A DNA stretch of 64,000 bases from Odiellus spinosus. Its lineage: Eukaryota > Arthropoda > Arachnida > Opiliones > Phalangiidae. The notes under the pieces were generated by a model. The model saw nothing but the letters and a program-made list of their open reading frames with translations. It searched no databases and was not told where the DNA came from. A program made the position numbers and the translations under genes. Location: assembly GCA_963920705.1 (NCBI GenBank), contig OY987226.1, forward strand, positions 11,100,501 through 11,164,500. The letters run 5' to 3'. Position 1 is the first letter of the stretch, and each line of letters opens with the position of its first letter. This document shows positions 34,741 through 47,440 of the stretch, one piece after another.

Positions 34741-37700
34741 AATTTAAAACATATAATTTGAAGCTCGAAATCGATAAAAACTAAAAAAATAGCTCGTCTT
34801 AATTATCCCTTTAAACGCCCTACACGCTAGGATTAAATAATTTTAATCGCGGATCGGACACTTCCTAAAATATCGTAACAATTCATTGAAATCTCAAAAT
34901 CCATATGAAAAATTAACATTGAAATACGGAAAACTAGAACAAAAATATATAGTTTTGAAATCTCGAAAGGTTTGATTTTCAGTCTAGCCCGTCGATTTTA
35001 ATTGATTTAAACCAATTCTACCTGAACTTGCATTATAGCGTGATCAATGTACTGTAGACTAAGGTATTCAGTTTCAAGTACAAGTACACGTTTAAAGTTT
35101 AGAATGAAATCATTGGCTACATTATTGAATACGCCCAGTGTAACTTACATTGCTAGAGATAATCCACTTATGTCATTAAAGTATTAGCTACCAGTGTACT
35201 GGCTCCAATTAGAACTGGTTTTGTTGCCAATAAGAAATAGCTTTATGAATTATTTGGTATAACTCGAAATGTAAAAGGAAAAATACCTTTTATGGAATTA
35301 TCTAATGGAAACGTTCAGTTTTGGTATTCCTTAAAGGTCAGGTGTAGTTTAAATTCTAATTCTTTGTTTTTAAGATATCGAAAAATAACTCAATGAGAGC
35401 TACAAAATGAGACCATTAAATCCAAAATCGGCGAATAAAAAGCAAAGTTTCGAATATTCAACCCGAAGGAACATTCCAAAGCCCTATTTTGTTGATAAAA
35501 TCGTAATACAGTCTGTTAATTTCTCCAATCAAACATTTTTTACTTCGCATAATTACGGCAAAATTAAGTTTTTTTTAAATTGCCCACCATTTTTTCCCAT
35601 GTAGAAAAGTACATCCCAGCCAATCATATTTTACTTTGGCCAAACGTTAAACGTGTTGTATTTATTCGAATTTAGAGAAAAAATAATGGACATTTGTTTG
35701 CCTTGGTTTTTAGAGAATAATTCGCGCTAAAGAACATTCGGTATTTCATATTCATAATTCGCGGGCTTCTGTTGATGTTGGCATATAGCTGCCTAAAAAG
35801 GCGAGATTTGATTGGCTTGAATGTAGTTTTCTTAGAGCGGAATTCAATATGGTGGCCGACTTGGAAGCGCGAAAACCTACTTATTTAAATTACGTTTTAT
35901 CACAATTAAACTCTTTAATATACATTTTATTTTTACTAAATCTCATAATTTAGGATATAAGAAATCTAAATATAAAGTTATTGCCCTCCATTTATTTCAG
36001 ACTCCCTTTAAAGTTGACCTTATCTCGAAAATATTTTTACAGATTCTTCCTTAAACCGGAAATATATGTATTTCACTGTGACGTCAATCCCAATCCGTTT
36101 TTTATATTAGTTAAAAATGACGTAGAAGTGGAAAATAGGCTCGTGCACTGTAAATTCAAAATTTTAAGAGAGGCGTATAGTTTCTAGAAACAGTTAAGTG
36201 ATAATTAAAAAATTAATAAGTCTCTTATTTTCTGGCCGATTTTGATGATAATTAGTCACACTTTGAAGCTCTCATTAATCTCTAATAGAATCTCTTATTA
36301 AAAACCAAAAACGTAATTTTTACTTAGACTTTAAATTTCTATATTCACAATCTTCTCTAAACTTAATTATCGTGTTACGAGTTATTTGACATACCATTTT
36401 AGTGTAAAAACTACGATAGTTTGAAAATATACAACAAAGGAGGCAAAATTCGACCAGGAAATATCCTTGAACCTTTCCAATGAAAAAGAAATGATAGTTG
36501 ACATCTTCCAAAAATTTCGTTCAATTTCTTAGAATCAACAAAATGAAAAGAGCTACTCGTAAAGACGTCACTCCTACTCTTTCCTTACTCCCCGCCTTTT
36601 CAGTTTATCACGTCTAAATCAGTAGATGGAATAAAATCCACAACACTAACTTGTAGGCTGTTTTGGAAAAGATGTTCGCGTAGCTACGATGGAATGAACA
36701 AAGATTAGGGGACTATGACAAACCCAGGGTAACAAGATAATCTGCAACCTTTATAACCGAAACATTCTAACGTATTCAAAAAGAGGAACGCGAATGGGCG
36801 TGTAGCTAGCAATCGGAAGTGGATTGGACGCCATGTTTGATGGCGATAGATGAAGATGTGATCGAAACTGTAGCGAATATCAGGTTGAATTTTCAATGGG
36901 TTGAAAGCTATAGACTAAGAAACCCATTATAAGGATAGAAATGGTTCATACTGAATTCTCGGAATGATACTTAGTTCGAGAGTAGTTTGCGATGCAGCGA
37001 AAACTGCGGCGGAACGATACAAAATGTTAACTTTCATATAAAAAAGTAGTTACTACAAACCTCTCAGAAAAACGAGTATAAAGTCGATGTCAATTTGAGG
37101 TTTCAGTAAATAGAAACTGACTCGAACCAATATTTGATTTCTGTAAGATAGAAGGATCGCCTTTCTGTTTGTACGTAATGATGTCTCAAGATGGTTTAGA
37201 GTTTTGACGGTGTTGGGTGGATTTTTGAAGGAATTGGGGTGGTCTGTTGATTTTTTTTTTTTTTTTTTTTTTTTATATATACCATTTCGGTTTGACCTAG
37301 ATTTGGCGAGTGTGTTCTAGGCTGTGTTGAGTACTTTTGGCTCAATTTTATGAGAGGAAATTTAAGGGGGAAGCCATTTCTACGATAGATAAGAATGATA
37401 CACTTCATTGCGGGGAAAACGTACTTTGAAAGTGATGCGGAAATTTATTTTACTTATAATTCTTCAATTCAGGATTGCGGGAGACTCTTTCGATTGGTAT
37501 AAAAATAAATTTGATTTATAGAGGGATAGGGAATCGGACGCCATGTAGTGTTTATAATGTAGTTTTGTACTACTTTACTGACCTTTAGAAACGGGACTAT
37601 TTCATTGGTTTAAGTATAATTGCAGAGAATATGCGGAGGGTTACTTTTAGACTTTAGTTTTATGCGTGGAAGATGACTTAAAGTGACGTTATCACAGATT

Positions 37701-37910
37701 TTTCACGAGTTTCAAATGGAGTAAAGCTTTGAGAAAGAAGGTTGTAAAATGATTGAAAATATATGACATAGAAACATTACCTGGACAGTTTATTAAATAA
37801 ACGTTTTCAGAGAGCTTTTGGACCTATTATAGATAAATAGAAGCCACATATTCTCTATTAGCTTTCGCTTTATATTCCCGAGTAATTTATTTTTCTTTAA
37901 TTAACACTTT
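34741..37910. other. Intergenic, no supported gene
   Basis: AT-rich, with no recognisable family. It includes a T homopolymer at 37251-37274. A stretch near 35390-35450 (GAGCTACAAAATGAGACC) resembles a unit of the 48421-49110 repeat. Confidence 0.5.
37251..37274. repeat. Poly-T tract (24 T)
   Basis: Uninterrupted T run followed by a short TA stretch. Confidence 0.95.
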
Positions 37911-38605
37911 TTTAAAGGAATTAGTTTTTTTTGGCATGGTGATTCCGAAAATAAATTAAAAAAACTGTTCGATTTTTAGCTCAAAGTTTCCTTTTCAAGA
38001 ATCATTCGGGCATTATGAATGAATTAAAGTTAATTTTCATTTTATTTTCACCTTTCCTTTAAAACAAAAATGGTTGGAAGAATAAACACTACATAGGACT
38101 TAATGCGGCGCGAGGTTTGTTTCTCATTTAGAGAACCCGAAAAAATATCAATAAAAAAGGCAAATGGAAAAATATACTCTCAGGGGTGCGATTAACCCTA
38201 GCTAGAAATTGTCCCAACGTAGTGGTTGTCCCAACTATAGCTTTATTTTGTTCACTGGCTTAAACGCAATATAGATTTCGAAAGGCAGAAAGAGATACTC
38301 GAGGAGAGACCGCCATTATTCGAATCTCATTCCCGTTGTTTTCTTCGTCACTTCTAATTCAGCGAATGAACTTCGTATAAGCGTAAATAAGGTAAATTCC
38401 ATCACAAAATTTAGAACTTATTCTGAAGCTATAAAAGAGCCAGCAATTACCAGTACCAGTAAAGGACGAGTCGCATTTCAATTTATCCTGATGAACCATT
38501 ATTGTCGGTTATACTTCTACTTTTCATATACTATTAAACATTTAAAGGGAAACTTGGAGCTAAAAATGGAACAGTTTTTGAATTTATTTTCGGGATTACC
38601 GTACT
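37911..38605. mobile_element. Two half-copies of the 4784-5245 foldback family
   Basis: 37911-38005 carries GGCATGGTGATTCCGAAAAT and TTTTTAGCTCAAAG, like the right arm of the 4784 element. 38538-38605 carries GGAAACTTGGAGC and TTGAATTTATTTTCGGGATT, like the left arm. The left-type arm lies to the right and faces away, so this is two solo arms or a rearranged pair rather than one intact element. The DNA between them (38006-38537) shows no gene. Confidence 0.6.
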
Positions 38606-39496
38606 TGACTGTACTAAAGCGATTACGCGTAATCTTTAAAATTCCCGCCTTTGACAGTACTAAAATGATTAAGCGTAATCCGTACAGGGAATCTGAGAGT
38701 GATTAGTCCATCGGCAAGGTTTCCTTGAACTTATACAAAACGTATTAGTCGCTAGAAGTCTTCGTCCTCCAAGACAGTGTTATCTTTTTTTATTTGTAGG
38801 AGGGGCTAAGTTTCTGTCAGTTAGGCTAGAAAATGCTGCTAAAAATCACGTGGTACTAGCCATTTAACCAAAAATGTGTATTTTATTGTACGAGACTTTG
38901 CCTTTAGAGTCTCGTCTCGTGATGAAAGCAGTAAAAAAAATTGCTGAATATATAAGCCGATTATTAGGAAAGAAGGCGCTGTGTAGCTAAGGTTGGCTCA
39001 TTAACGAAGGAACCCATTAAGTCAAGCGAAAGACCGTCCTCTGTAAGGATTCAAATTAAACCCGGCCCAAAATATAGTGGATGCGGGAGTGGGCGTTTTA
39101 ACGACACAAAAATACGATACCTCGTTTCAAATTGAATCGATAACGGGGTAAAAGGTATGTTCCCATATATTTTAAATAGTACTTTTGAGTTATTAGAAAT
39201 ACGTTGAACTCGGGGGCGTGTCAATGTTTTTAAGGCAGAAGGGCCACCCCACCCGCCTTTTGAACGTTTTGAGAATCTTGTTTCATGGAGAGTTGCCACG
39301 GTTTGAGTATAGAGTATAATGCATTTATTTATCTTCACATGGACATGACAATATCTGTAACTTTTCTATCATGTTGTTGAGGGATAGGCTGTGCCTTTCA
39401 AGAAAAATAATTGGCCGAGTCAATAAGAACAGTAGACGACAAGTTTGGTAGCGAAAATATTTTCTGAGTCTGAGATATAAACTTTTTGCCGACGCT
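38606..39496. other. Intergenic, nothing recognised
   Basis: No supported gene. A 95-codon minus frame at 39051-39338 has no recognisable similarity. Confidence 0.45.
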
Positions 39497-39628
39497 TTTT
39501 GCGGATGGGCGTGTCATTCCCCTCTCTTCTCGCTGGCGAAAAAAATTCTCTAAACGGAGTAAAGCTAGAAAATTTGAGACACGTCACGATAGTCACCATT
39601 ATCCCATTGGTTGGGAGACAATGGCGGC
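39497..39628 (-). repeat. Dispersed repeat, copy 2 (inverse of 31681-31798)
   Basis: TTTTTGCGGATGGGCGTGTC through CACGATAGTCACC is the reverse complement of the copy near 31.7 kb. Confidence 0.75.
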
Positions 39629-42600
39629 AACATTCGGCAAAAAGTCTATAGTGGTTGGTTAAATTACTAGTAAAATTACTAGGAATTCTAGCTATAGTAA
39701 TTGCGACGTTTATCTTAATTAATAAGCCAAATGAAGTGCCAATGTATGTGCTTAAATTTAATTTAGGAATCTATTATCATTAATATATGTAGATTAAATA
39801 GGGTGATTGCCTAGTTTGGAGCAGCGCCACCACGTAAAGTGTATTGAAACAATTTCTAGTCAAATACTAAACCCAATGTCCCGCACTATAAGGAATATAC
39901 ATGGGTCCGCGATATACGAGCCGGCATACGTAACAGAAACAAACGCGGTGCGTATGAATGGGGCTGGAAGAGAGAAATAGTGCGGGAATTGCAGTTTCCT
40001 CTCCTCCTTTGGGAGATAGTGAATAAGATGGAATACCAAGCTCGGATTACTATCGATATATAGGTTCCGTTTCACTCCAAAGGAGAGCCGAAAAGGTTTA
40101 AAATACTTTTCCCTCTGCCTGACCACGAAATTTCCCACGCAAAACGAAATGTCACGGAATCCGATTCGGGTGAGTAGCTCACCCAGGGAGAGTTTCATAT
40201 ACACTTGATAATAAGCATCTCTGAATCGAAAAGTTGTCCGACTCTTTCGGTATAGGTGCGACAACGGGCGATGCCATTTCAAAAATGGGGATTTCGCTTA
40301 TCATTCGAGGTTCAGGAGGTCTGTAATGGTCTTAAGGTAGAATGATCCTTGAACTTTGTCAGAGGGTTTCCGTACTGGAAAATAAGTACGGTATACGGGA
40401 CACGAAGGCGTGCATCTTTGCAATAAAACTACAACAGTTAAGAACAGGAAAAGGAAAACCCTTTGTGGAAACATTATCGAGTTGTGCGAGAGAAAGAGTG
40501 TCAAAGGAGTTGTGTAGAAGGGGTTTTGGACCAAGCCTATCCGATTTATTTTTGGTCGTTTCAGGACTAAGCAGATTTGTAGGAGGATTAAGAACTGGAG
40601 TGGAAATCTAGTAAATTTAAGTGGTTTTAAGGAGACAGTCTCATTTGAAAGAAACAATGATTAAAAACCTCAATTCGTTATCCAGCGTTTGTTTTGACTG
40701 AATACTCGTGACGTCATAGTATTGTCATAAGTTTCGCAAGACCTTTCGAATTATTCCTATGAAAAATAGCAAATATTCTGGTTTTTGGAGGTATATATAA
40801 CAACAGATATTCTTCGGGCAGCGAACAGTAATTATATATTAGATCGTAATACTATCCCTTTGTGTTTCCGTGACCTCTCCAAAAAATATAGCAACCCTTT
40901 AAACTTTATATTTAATAATGTAGTCACTCGGGAATAAAAAACTGTTAAAAGTCCAGTTCTAATTAGTCAAATTGTCATCCTATAATAACCGCGGTAAAAA
41001 TTCTACAAAAGTCACTCTTCATATTAATCCTCCTAGCTTGTAAAGGGGTTAATGTTTCTACAGAAAAGGAGGAAACTGTGAAAACGGGAAAGGAAACCGG
41101 GAAGTGAGTGGTAGGGGATAAAAATAAGCGTATAGAATCGTGCCGCGGAGGCTGTGTAAAAGCGGGTCACGACCAGCAGGGCGTCGGTTGACCTGGATTC
41201 CGTAGCATAGAGTCCGAGAAGCCGACAAGCTATAGCTAAGCGAAGGAGTAAAATTTTAGGGCGTTGACCATCTCAGGCCGCGAACGTTATTGATAGGGGT
41301 CAAGTGTCAATTATTATTAGATTATCCCTTATATATTTGGTATCAGTTTGAAAATTCAACACGTACAAATCTATACCATACCTTCTATCTTTATAATAAT
41401 AAATACAATACATTTAGAAGGTATAGTTTTGTACGTGCAGATGTTTCAAGTTGAACATATCTAGTCGGATTAGGGTGGATTAAAATATAGTCTATACCAA
41501 GTCGAATTGTCAACGCGTACAGAATTAGACTTCTTTGATCTCTAAGTAAACGAATTATAGAGATAATGGCAAAAGTTCATAACCTATTCCAGAAAAGTAA
41601 TTAAAGTCCAGTAGCTTTCAATCAACGTTTTTCAAGCTTCTGTTTTCGATTTTACTTATATCAAATCCATTTAGATATCTCAACATGCAAATTTTTTACA
41701 CCGTTACGCAGAAAAGGAAACTTTTTAACTTCCGGTTCGAAGTTAAAACCAAAAGACAAAAAAATATTGGAGTACAGTGAGTTAAGAAGTTCTTAGATGT
41801 CTTAGTCAACAGCGTAATCTCGTTGTTACAGAGTTTTAGCATTGCTAGTATGGCCTCTTTCATATCCCCCACCCAAAGGGGATTTCTTATAAACTTCTGA
41901 TACAGCCTAGTTTTGTACGCGTTGTCAATTAGAGATGAAATACAATTTTAGTTCGCTCCTTACTCTTCGCGAGAATTTAATAACGCTACTATCTTACTCA
42001 ATATGGTTTAACATTGCGTATTAATCCGCTCCAGATTTAGCTACATTGCAAAATTGCAAACGGTTCTCGAAGCTAAAATATAGAAGGTTTGAAAAGACGG
42101 TAATTAGAAAAGAAACCACTTGCTAGGCTTCTTTATCTTCAAACCCCCTCCCCTCCCCCTTCTTAAACCGAATTGAGGTCGGAATACTAGGAAGGCCTTT
42201 ATAGCTCTCTCTATCTTCCAAGAGAAATTTATTCCGTTCAAGTTACTCCGCCTTCTGACCACTTCTTTCTCTCTCTTTTCTCTCTATATTACTCTTCTTC
42301 TTTTTCTTCATATCCCCCCAAAAAAAGTAAAAGAAAACCTTATCGAAAGAGTTCCGGGAAATATAGACTCTTTCTCTCGCCAAAATGTGGGCACAGCCAT
42401 TGGGGCTTGAAAAGGGGTAAAATCACTATAGGCAAGGGCATAAAGGTGCATTTCAATGGCGGCCGTTTCGAACAATACGAAAAAGAGTTTGGGTCTACAA
42501 GTTGGTAGTTTATATTCTTCTACAAGGGAAGTGATTAGATTTTAGGAAAGAACTCGTTGGTTCTCAAAGGGTTAGTTTCCCAATGAAGTTAAGGCGCTTC

Positions 42601-42790
42601 TCAAAACGAGTACGTTTCAGCCGAAGTTAAATCAAAGGACTATTATATATTAAAATTGTTAAGCCTCATTCGATTAAACCAATAAATTATATTTATTTGC
42701 GAAGTCGAAATTCATTATGAATTATAGATTTCGATAATCGTTGTTCCAGACAACGATGTAACCCTGTTTTAAATGGGAGTACATATTCGT
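39629..42790. other. Intergenic, no supported gene
   Basis: Contains a hairpin at 41359-41440 (CACGTACAAATCTATACC against GGTATAGTTTTGTACGTG) and a CT-rich stretch at 42190-42310. The 140- and 118-codon minus frames at 39860-40657 resemble no family and are not called. Confidence 0.45.
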
Positions 42791-42798
42791 TCGTTGCT

Positions 42799-42955
42799 AG
42801 TTTACCCCGTCACGTTTGCTTCAACCGTAACTCTAAAGCTCTACGGTTGAAACATTTCTACAGGCGTTTAGTAGGAAATACGTTAGAAAATTTACCCCTG
42901 CGTGTTTGTTTCTTCCAAAACTCCAAAACTATAAGGTTGGGACACTTCTGCAGAT
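42799..42955. repeat. ~90-bp direct duplication
   Basis: TTTACCCCGTCACGTTTGCT at 42801 and TTTACCCCTGCGTGTTTGTT at 42891 start two diverged copies. Both continue to ACTCTAAAGCT / ACTCCAAAACT and CATTTCTACAG / CACTTCTGCAG. Confidence 0.75.
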
Positions 42956-43079
42956 TTAAACAGTACTACAAATTTTTTTAGTTAAGTACTTATAATTTTT
43001 TTATTAATTTTTTATCATATATTTTTTAGTTCCCGATAATTTTATTTATTAGTTGTTTATTTTTAATTGACGATAAATG

Positions 43080-43540
43080 TTAGTTATTTATTATATTATA
43101 TTATTTATATTTATAGGTTATTTATTATATTATTTATATTTAGTGGTTATTTATTATATTACTTATATTTATTGGTTATATTTTATATTATTTATATTTA
43201 TTGGTTATTTATTATATTATTTATATTTATTGGTTATTTATGATATTATTTATATTTATTGGTTATTTATATTATTTATATTTATTGGTTATTATATTAT
43301 TTATATTTATTGGTTATTTATTATTATATTATTTATATTTATTGGTTATTTATTATTATATTATTTATATTTATTGGTTATTTATTATTATATTATTTAT
43401 ATCTATTGGTTATTTATTATTATATTATTTATATTTATTGGTTATTTATTATTATATTATTTATATTTATTTATATTTATTTATATTTATTGGTTATTTA
43501 TTTTTATATTATTTATTGATTTATATTTATTCATTATAAG
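43080..43540. repeat. TA-only ~32-bp tandem repeat
   Basis: Units of TATTATTTATATTTATTGG followed by TTATTTAT repeat about 14 times, with variable TAT additions. The apparent 173-residue frame of I/Y/L/F only is the repeat translated and not a protein. Confidence 0.95.
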
Positions 43541-44394
43541 CATTAGTTATTATTTACGGGAAGTTAGGTTTTTTAAATTATTTTATAAATGGTTATAAAC
43601 TAGCAGACGACAATTTTGACAGAAAACGTAAGCCTAAGCGTTAAAATCAAAGCTTTTTTTTTTTTTTTCTTTAACTTTCGACTTTTCAATTTTTTTAATT
43701 CGCTGACAGTCCCGACTTTTCCGTGTTTTCCCGGACAAGTATTAACCATATAATATTTATTCATTCGCTTATTTACTAAGTTTAAAAATCGATCTTTACT
43801 AGGGATTTAGTAGACTTATCCATCTTATATTCTTGCGAGGAAAAAATAAAGAAAAAGGACTGAAAGAAGTTTATCTAAAAATAGCCCATGATGGGTCGAT
43901 TTCTAGGAGGAGTGAAGGGGGAGGAGCAATCTGGTGATGGTGAAGGGAAATTGACACATTGATGTAGTCCACCCCTTTCCCTAGAGCCAAAATTATGACG
44001 TACTCGTCAGACTGCGACTGCGAATGACGGGTGCAGTTCTGACGTCAGCTAATCTATATTACTTGAGCGTAAATTATTTATTATCATATTTTATTGGCCT
44101 CTTCGAACCAATTCGCGCGGAACTCGCGCTCTCGTCTTTTAATAATGCCAATAATTTATCCTAAATGAGTTGGAAGGTCAAGTATTTGCATAATTTAGGT
44201 TGAGTGGATTCGACTATAGTCTAATCCACCTCTAGTTGGCAGTGAATACGAAGCTAGGCTCTGTTTATGTCCAATAAGTCAACAACTCAGTAAAGCTTTG
44301 TACGGGCTATCACCTCGAGGTTGTATTTTCTACAATACTTTAAAACTCAAGGTTTCGCGTTGGCCATTAACAACGTTAAATTACGCGTAAAATC
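43541..44394. other. GPCR upstream region
   Basis: No coding exon found. It probably includes regulatory or 5' untranslated sequence of the GPCR. A TGACGTCA site is at about 44040. Confidence 0.4.
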
Positions 44395-44430
44395 TTTATT
44401 AAAACTCGCCAAATTCCCTCGTTAATTTGC
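44395..44430 (+). mobile_element. Solo terminus of the 34534-34740 element
   Basis: TTTATTAAAACTCGCCAAAT and TCGTTAATTTGCG resemble the left end of the foldback at 34534 (TTATTAAAACTCGCC ... GCGTTAATTT). It sits 41 bases before the GPCR start codon. No matching right end was found nearby. Confidence 0.45.
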
Positions 44431-44470
44431 GTATATAGTGTTCAGTTCTGGCTCGGCTGGAACAAGTATC

Positions 44471-45626
44471 ATGATCGGTAGTGGGCAAGATTTGCCCTTG
44501 GCCTTCCCCGTCGACACTCTGGCGTCACCAATTTCGGACGGCAGTGGCGGCGCGGCCACCGAGCACATCATCGAAGGCGTCATTATCCTGTTGGTGTCCG
44601 TAGCTGTGGTGGCCTCCAATGTCGTCTGCATCGCCACCATCGTCACTAATCCGGCTAACAAGGAAGCGATCGACTTCTACGTCCTTTCAGTGGCCATGGC
44701 CGATCTGCTGGGCGGGGCTTTTGTCCTGCCCCTCTCCGTCTACCCGGCAGTAGTCCAGGAATGGGTTTACGGCGATTTCCTGTGCCGACTTAGCGGATAC
44801 GTTACCATCACGTTGTGGAGCGTCAACGTCTACACCTTCATGTGGATCGCCGTCGACCGTTACTTGGCCGTGCGTAAGCCCTCGCGCTACGACACGTTGC
44901 AAACGCGCACTCGATGCCAATGTTGGATGGTATTCACTTGGATCACGGCCATGTTTCTGTGTTGTCCACCGCTTCTCGGCTTTTCAAGGTAAGATATCGA
45001 GAAATTCAAACCGTGCTAGAAACGCGAAGGCGTAAGTAAGTACATATTTGAAGGTATCTTTAACCGTTCCTGGTCGGTGGTTAAGCTACCTTGAAGTAGC
45101 TCACTCGCCCTATTGTTCTTGGTCCGTCTTTTACTCCGATTTTAGGGGACAATTTTACGGCGACGGCTACGTTTGCTTGCTGGACTTGGGTAGTACCTTG
45201 CCGTACAGCGTGACGTTAGCCATTCTCATATTGGCGCCGAGTTTCATCACGATTGGCTACACGTACGGATATATCTTCGCGACGATACGTCGTCTAAAAC
45301 GATGCACTAGCAAGGAGGATAGGGAGTACGCCGCCGCCGTCCACGAGAATTTGTCGAACCCGGATCACCTAATGGCTTTCGTGCTTATCTTGGTGTTCTG
45401 GATCTCGTGGATTCCTTGGTTCACACTCAGTCTCTACGAAAAACTCTCCGGGGAAATCGTCGATTCGCACAGTTTGCACTTTTGTCTCTTGTGGTTGGGA
45501 ATCGCCGATTGCTTGTGGAAACCGGTCATCTACGTCACCATGAGCCCCAAATTCAGGATAGGCTTACATATGTTTTGCCTATCGCTTTGTTGCCAAACCA
45601 AAGCGAGACGGCATCTCATCATCTGA
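44471..45626 (+). CDS. Orphan class A (rhodopsin-like) GPCR, 332 aa, 2 exons
   Basis: A seven-helix plasma-membrane receptor that should signal through a G protein; the ligand is unknown. Exons are 44471-44988 and 45146-45626, joined AAG/GTAAGA to TTTAG/GGG within an Arg codon; the 157-base intron falls after TM4. The ATG is the first Met after an in-frame stop at 44423. Helices lie near residues 32-57, 66-91, 104-131, 150-171, 190-216, 247-270 and 283-304. Landmarks are ASN in TM1, AMADL in TM2, Cys105-Cys183 (extracellular disulfide), DRY at 129-131, SWIPW in TM6, and CC at 321-322 for likely palmitoylation. The TM7 NPxxY motif reads KPVIY (298-302), which is unusual. The third loop and tail are short. 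Overall it resembles amine-type and GPR21/52-like orphan receptors. The first exon is GC-rich compared with its flanks. Confidence 0.92.
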
Positions 45627-46029
45627 CAAATGAGAGAGTTGGGTGACCGCGTCTAAATTGGATGAATTAGAATCTACAATCCTTCCTTTGTAGATTTAGT
45701 TTAGTATTAGAGAAATCCTGTTAGTATACCCTATAGTTAAGGTGAATTGGCAGAATAATTAAAGTACTGTACTATCGCGAATATCAATTTTTGCTGTTAA
45801 ATAATACAAACGGTCTGGTTCAAGGGGTATATAAGAAATTTCGAAAAATTCTGGATATTGTCTGATAATGTAAATACATTTTTTCCCAGAAATTAACGTG
45901 TTTCATATGCAGGTTTTAATTTAACGTTTTCTATTCGTCTAGATTTAAAATAGTAAAATCAAGGAAAACAAAAATTTCTTTTATAGATATTCCACTAGAT
46001 TAATTTCAAACTCGAAATATATTTTCTGG
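45627..46029 (+). other. GPCR 3' flank
   Basis: Probable 3' untranslated region. An ATTAAA at 45758-45763 is a weak polyadenylation signal. Nothing else recognised. Confidence 0.35.
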
Positions 46030-46255
46030 GGAAAGCAAATATATTTCCATGAAATTCCCATAGTTTTAGTAATGCAAAATATATTTCCATAAAATTCCCA
46101 TAGATTTTAGTAACCGCAAAAAATATTCCCATAAATTTCATATCCATTTTAGTAACCGCAAAATATTTCCATAAATTTCCCATCGACTAAAAAAAATTCG
46201 ATTTTTAGTAAAGCAAAAAATATATTTCCAGTAAATTCCCATAGACCTAAAATGT
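46030..46255. repeat. ~55-60-bp degenerate tandem repeat
   Basis: Four or so copies of AATATATTTCCATAAAATTC plus CCATAGATTTTAGTAACCGC, with indels. Confidence 0.85.
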
Positions 46256-47440
46256 ACTAATGTATTTACAATTTTAAACTATTTCCCATATTACATATCA
46301 AAGATTTGCTTCAATTTCGATATAATTCCAAGGTTTGGTGAAATCTCTCCCACGAAAAAACTTTCCGGAAAACCCAAAGAGTAAATTTAAGTCAGTTTGG
46401 AACTTGATCTAAAAAGATATGATAAGTTTCTACTTCCACAAAGATGTGCAAAAATATTGATTAAAAAAACCCTAATTAGAACCCTATTAATTTATAGCAC
46501 ATTAAGTTTTAGTTAGTGTAAAGTTTCAAAAAAATTAAATAATCCCAAACATCCTTACACATTCCAATTCCTTTTTGTTTTAAATCTGGTCACTCAACTC
46601 TATGGGAACTAAAACAAAAACAAAACAAAACAAAAAACACGAAAAAATAACTTTAAATAATTATAAACTCTTTCCAAGTGATATTTTTAAGTTAAAAATG
46701 GCAATGACGGAGATATAGAAGCGGAACTTTTATCCGAATAAAAAAAAATATAGTAATTAAATTAATTTCGAAATGAAACGGATAAAGTTTGACCAAGTGG
46801 AAACAAAAAAAAAAAAAAAAATAAAAAAATAATAAAAAAAATATGAAAACGAAAAACATTTATCAAAGGACAACATAGGGTCAATAAAAATAAATCTTTT
46901 CTATTTAAATAATAATCGTCCATAATTAAATGTGATTTACCCCGATTCTAATCAATGGTTTCGAGGATTATAAGAAATATAAATATATATTAATATACCG
47001 GTATTTCGTGTTTAAATAGTGATTATAAACATTTTTAGATATATAAGGCATAAACATTTGAAAAAATAAACCGTAAGCATTTGGCCAATTAATGTTTAAA
47101 ATCAATACTGCCAAAAAATAGTTTATATTTAGCAAAAGTGACGTGATTTAGCCTACGGTTTGAATAATTGGTTTTAATACAAAACTATAGTAACATCAAA
47201 GATCATGTATGTAAAAGGCGCGTTTTCAACCAAATATTTTGGATAAGAATCGAGCTTTTGCGTCAAATAGGGTTCGTACTAAATTTTGGAAGTTAATTTC
47301 CCCGATCATTTTTTTTTTTTTTTTTTTTTTTTTCATAAATTTCTTCTATGAGCGGGCTTTGGGCAATTCCCACTTTTATTTGTCATAGTTTATCAATCAG
47401 GGTCAATAGTTTACTCAGAATACGAGGAAAATCTCTAAGC
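46256..47440. other. Intergenic, nothing recognised
   Basis: AT-rich, with A-rich low-complexity DNA at about 46605-46640 and 46800-46845 and a T run at 47309-47333. No gene. Confidence 0.5.
47309..47333. repeat. Poly-T tract (25 T)
   Basis: Uninterrupted T run. Confidence 0.95.

Noticed and set aside
39860-40657. 140- and 118-codon minus-strand frames
   Set aside because: No recognisable motifs, no coding composition and no splice context. The opposite strand is also open nearby.
43077-43598. 173-residue open frame of I, Y, L and F
   Set aside because: It is a translation of a TA-only tandem repeat. Alternative frames are equally open.
34239-44988. Joining the candidate exon at 34239 to the GPCR as its N-terminus
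   Set aside because: The candidate ends in phase 0, whereas plausible acceptors upstream of the GPCR frame need phase 1 or 2, and the GPCR has its own ATG.
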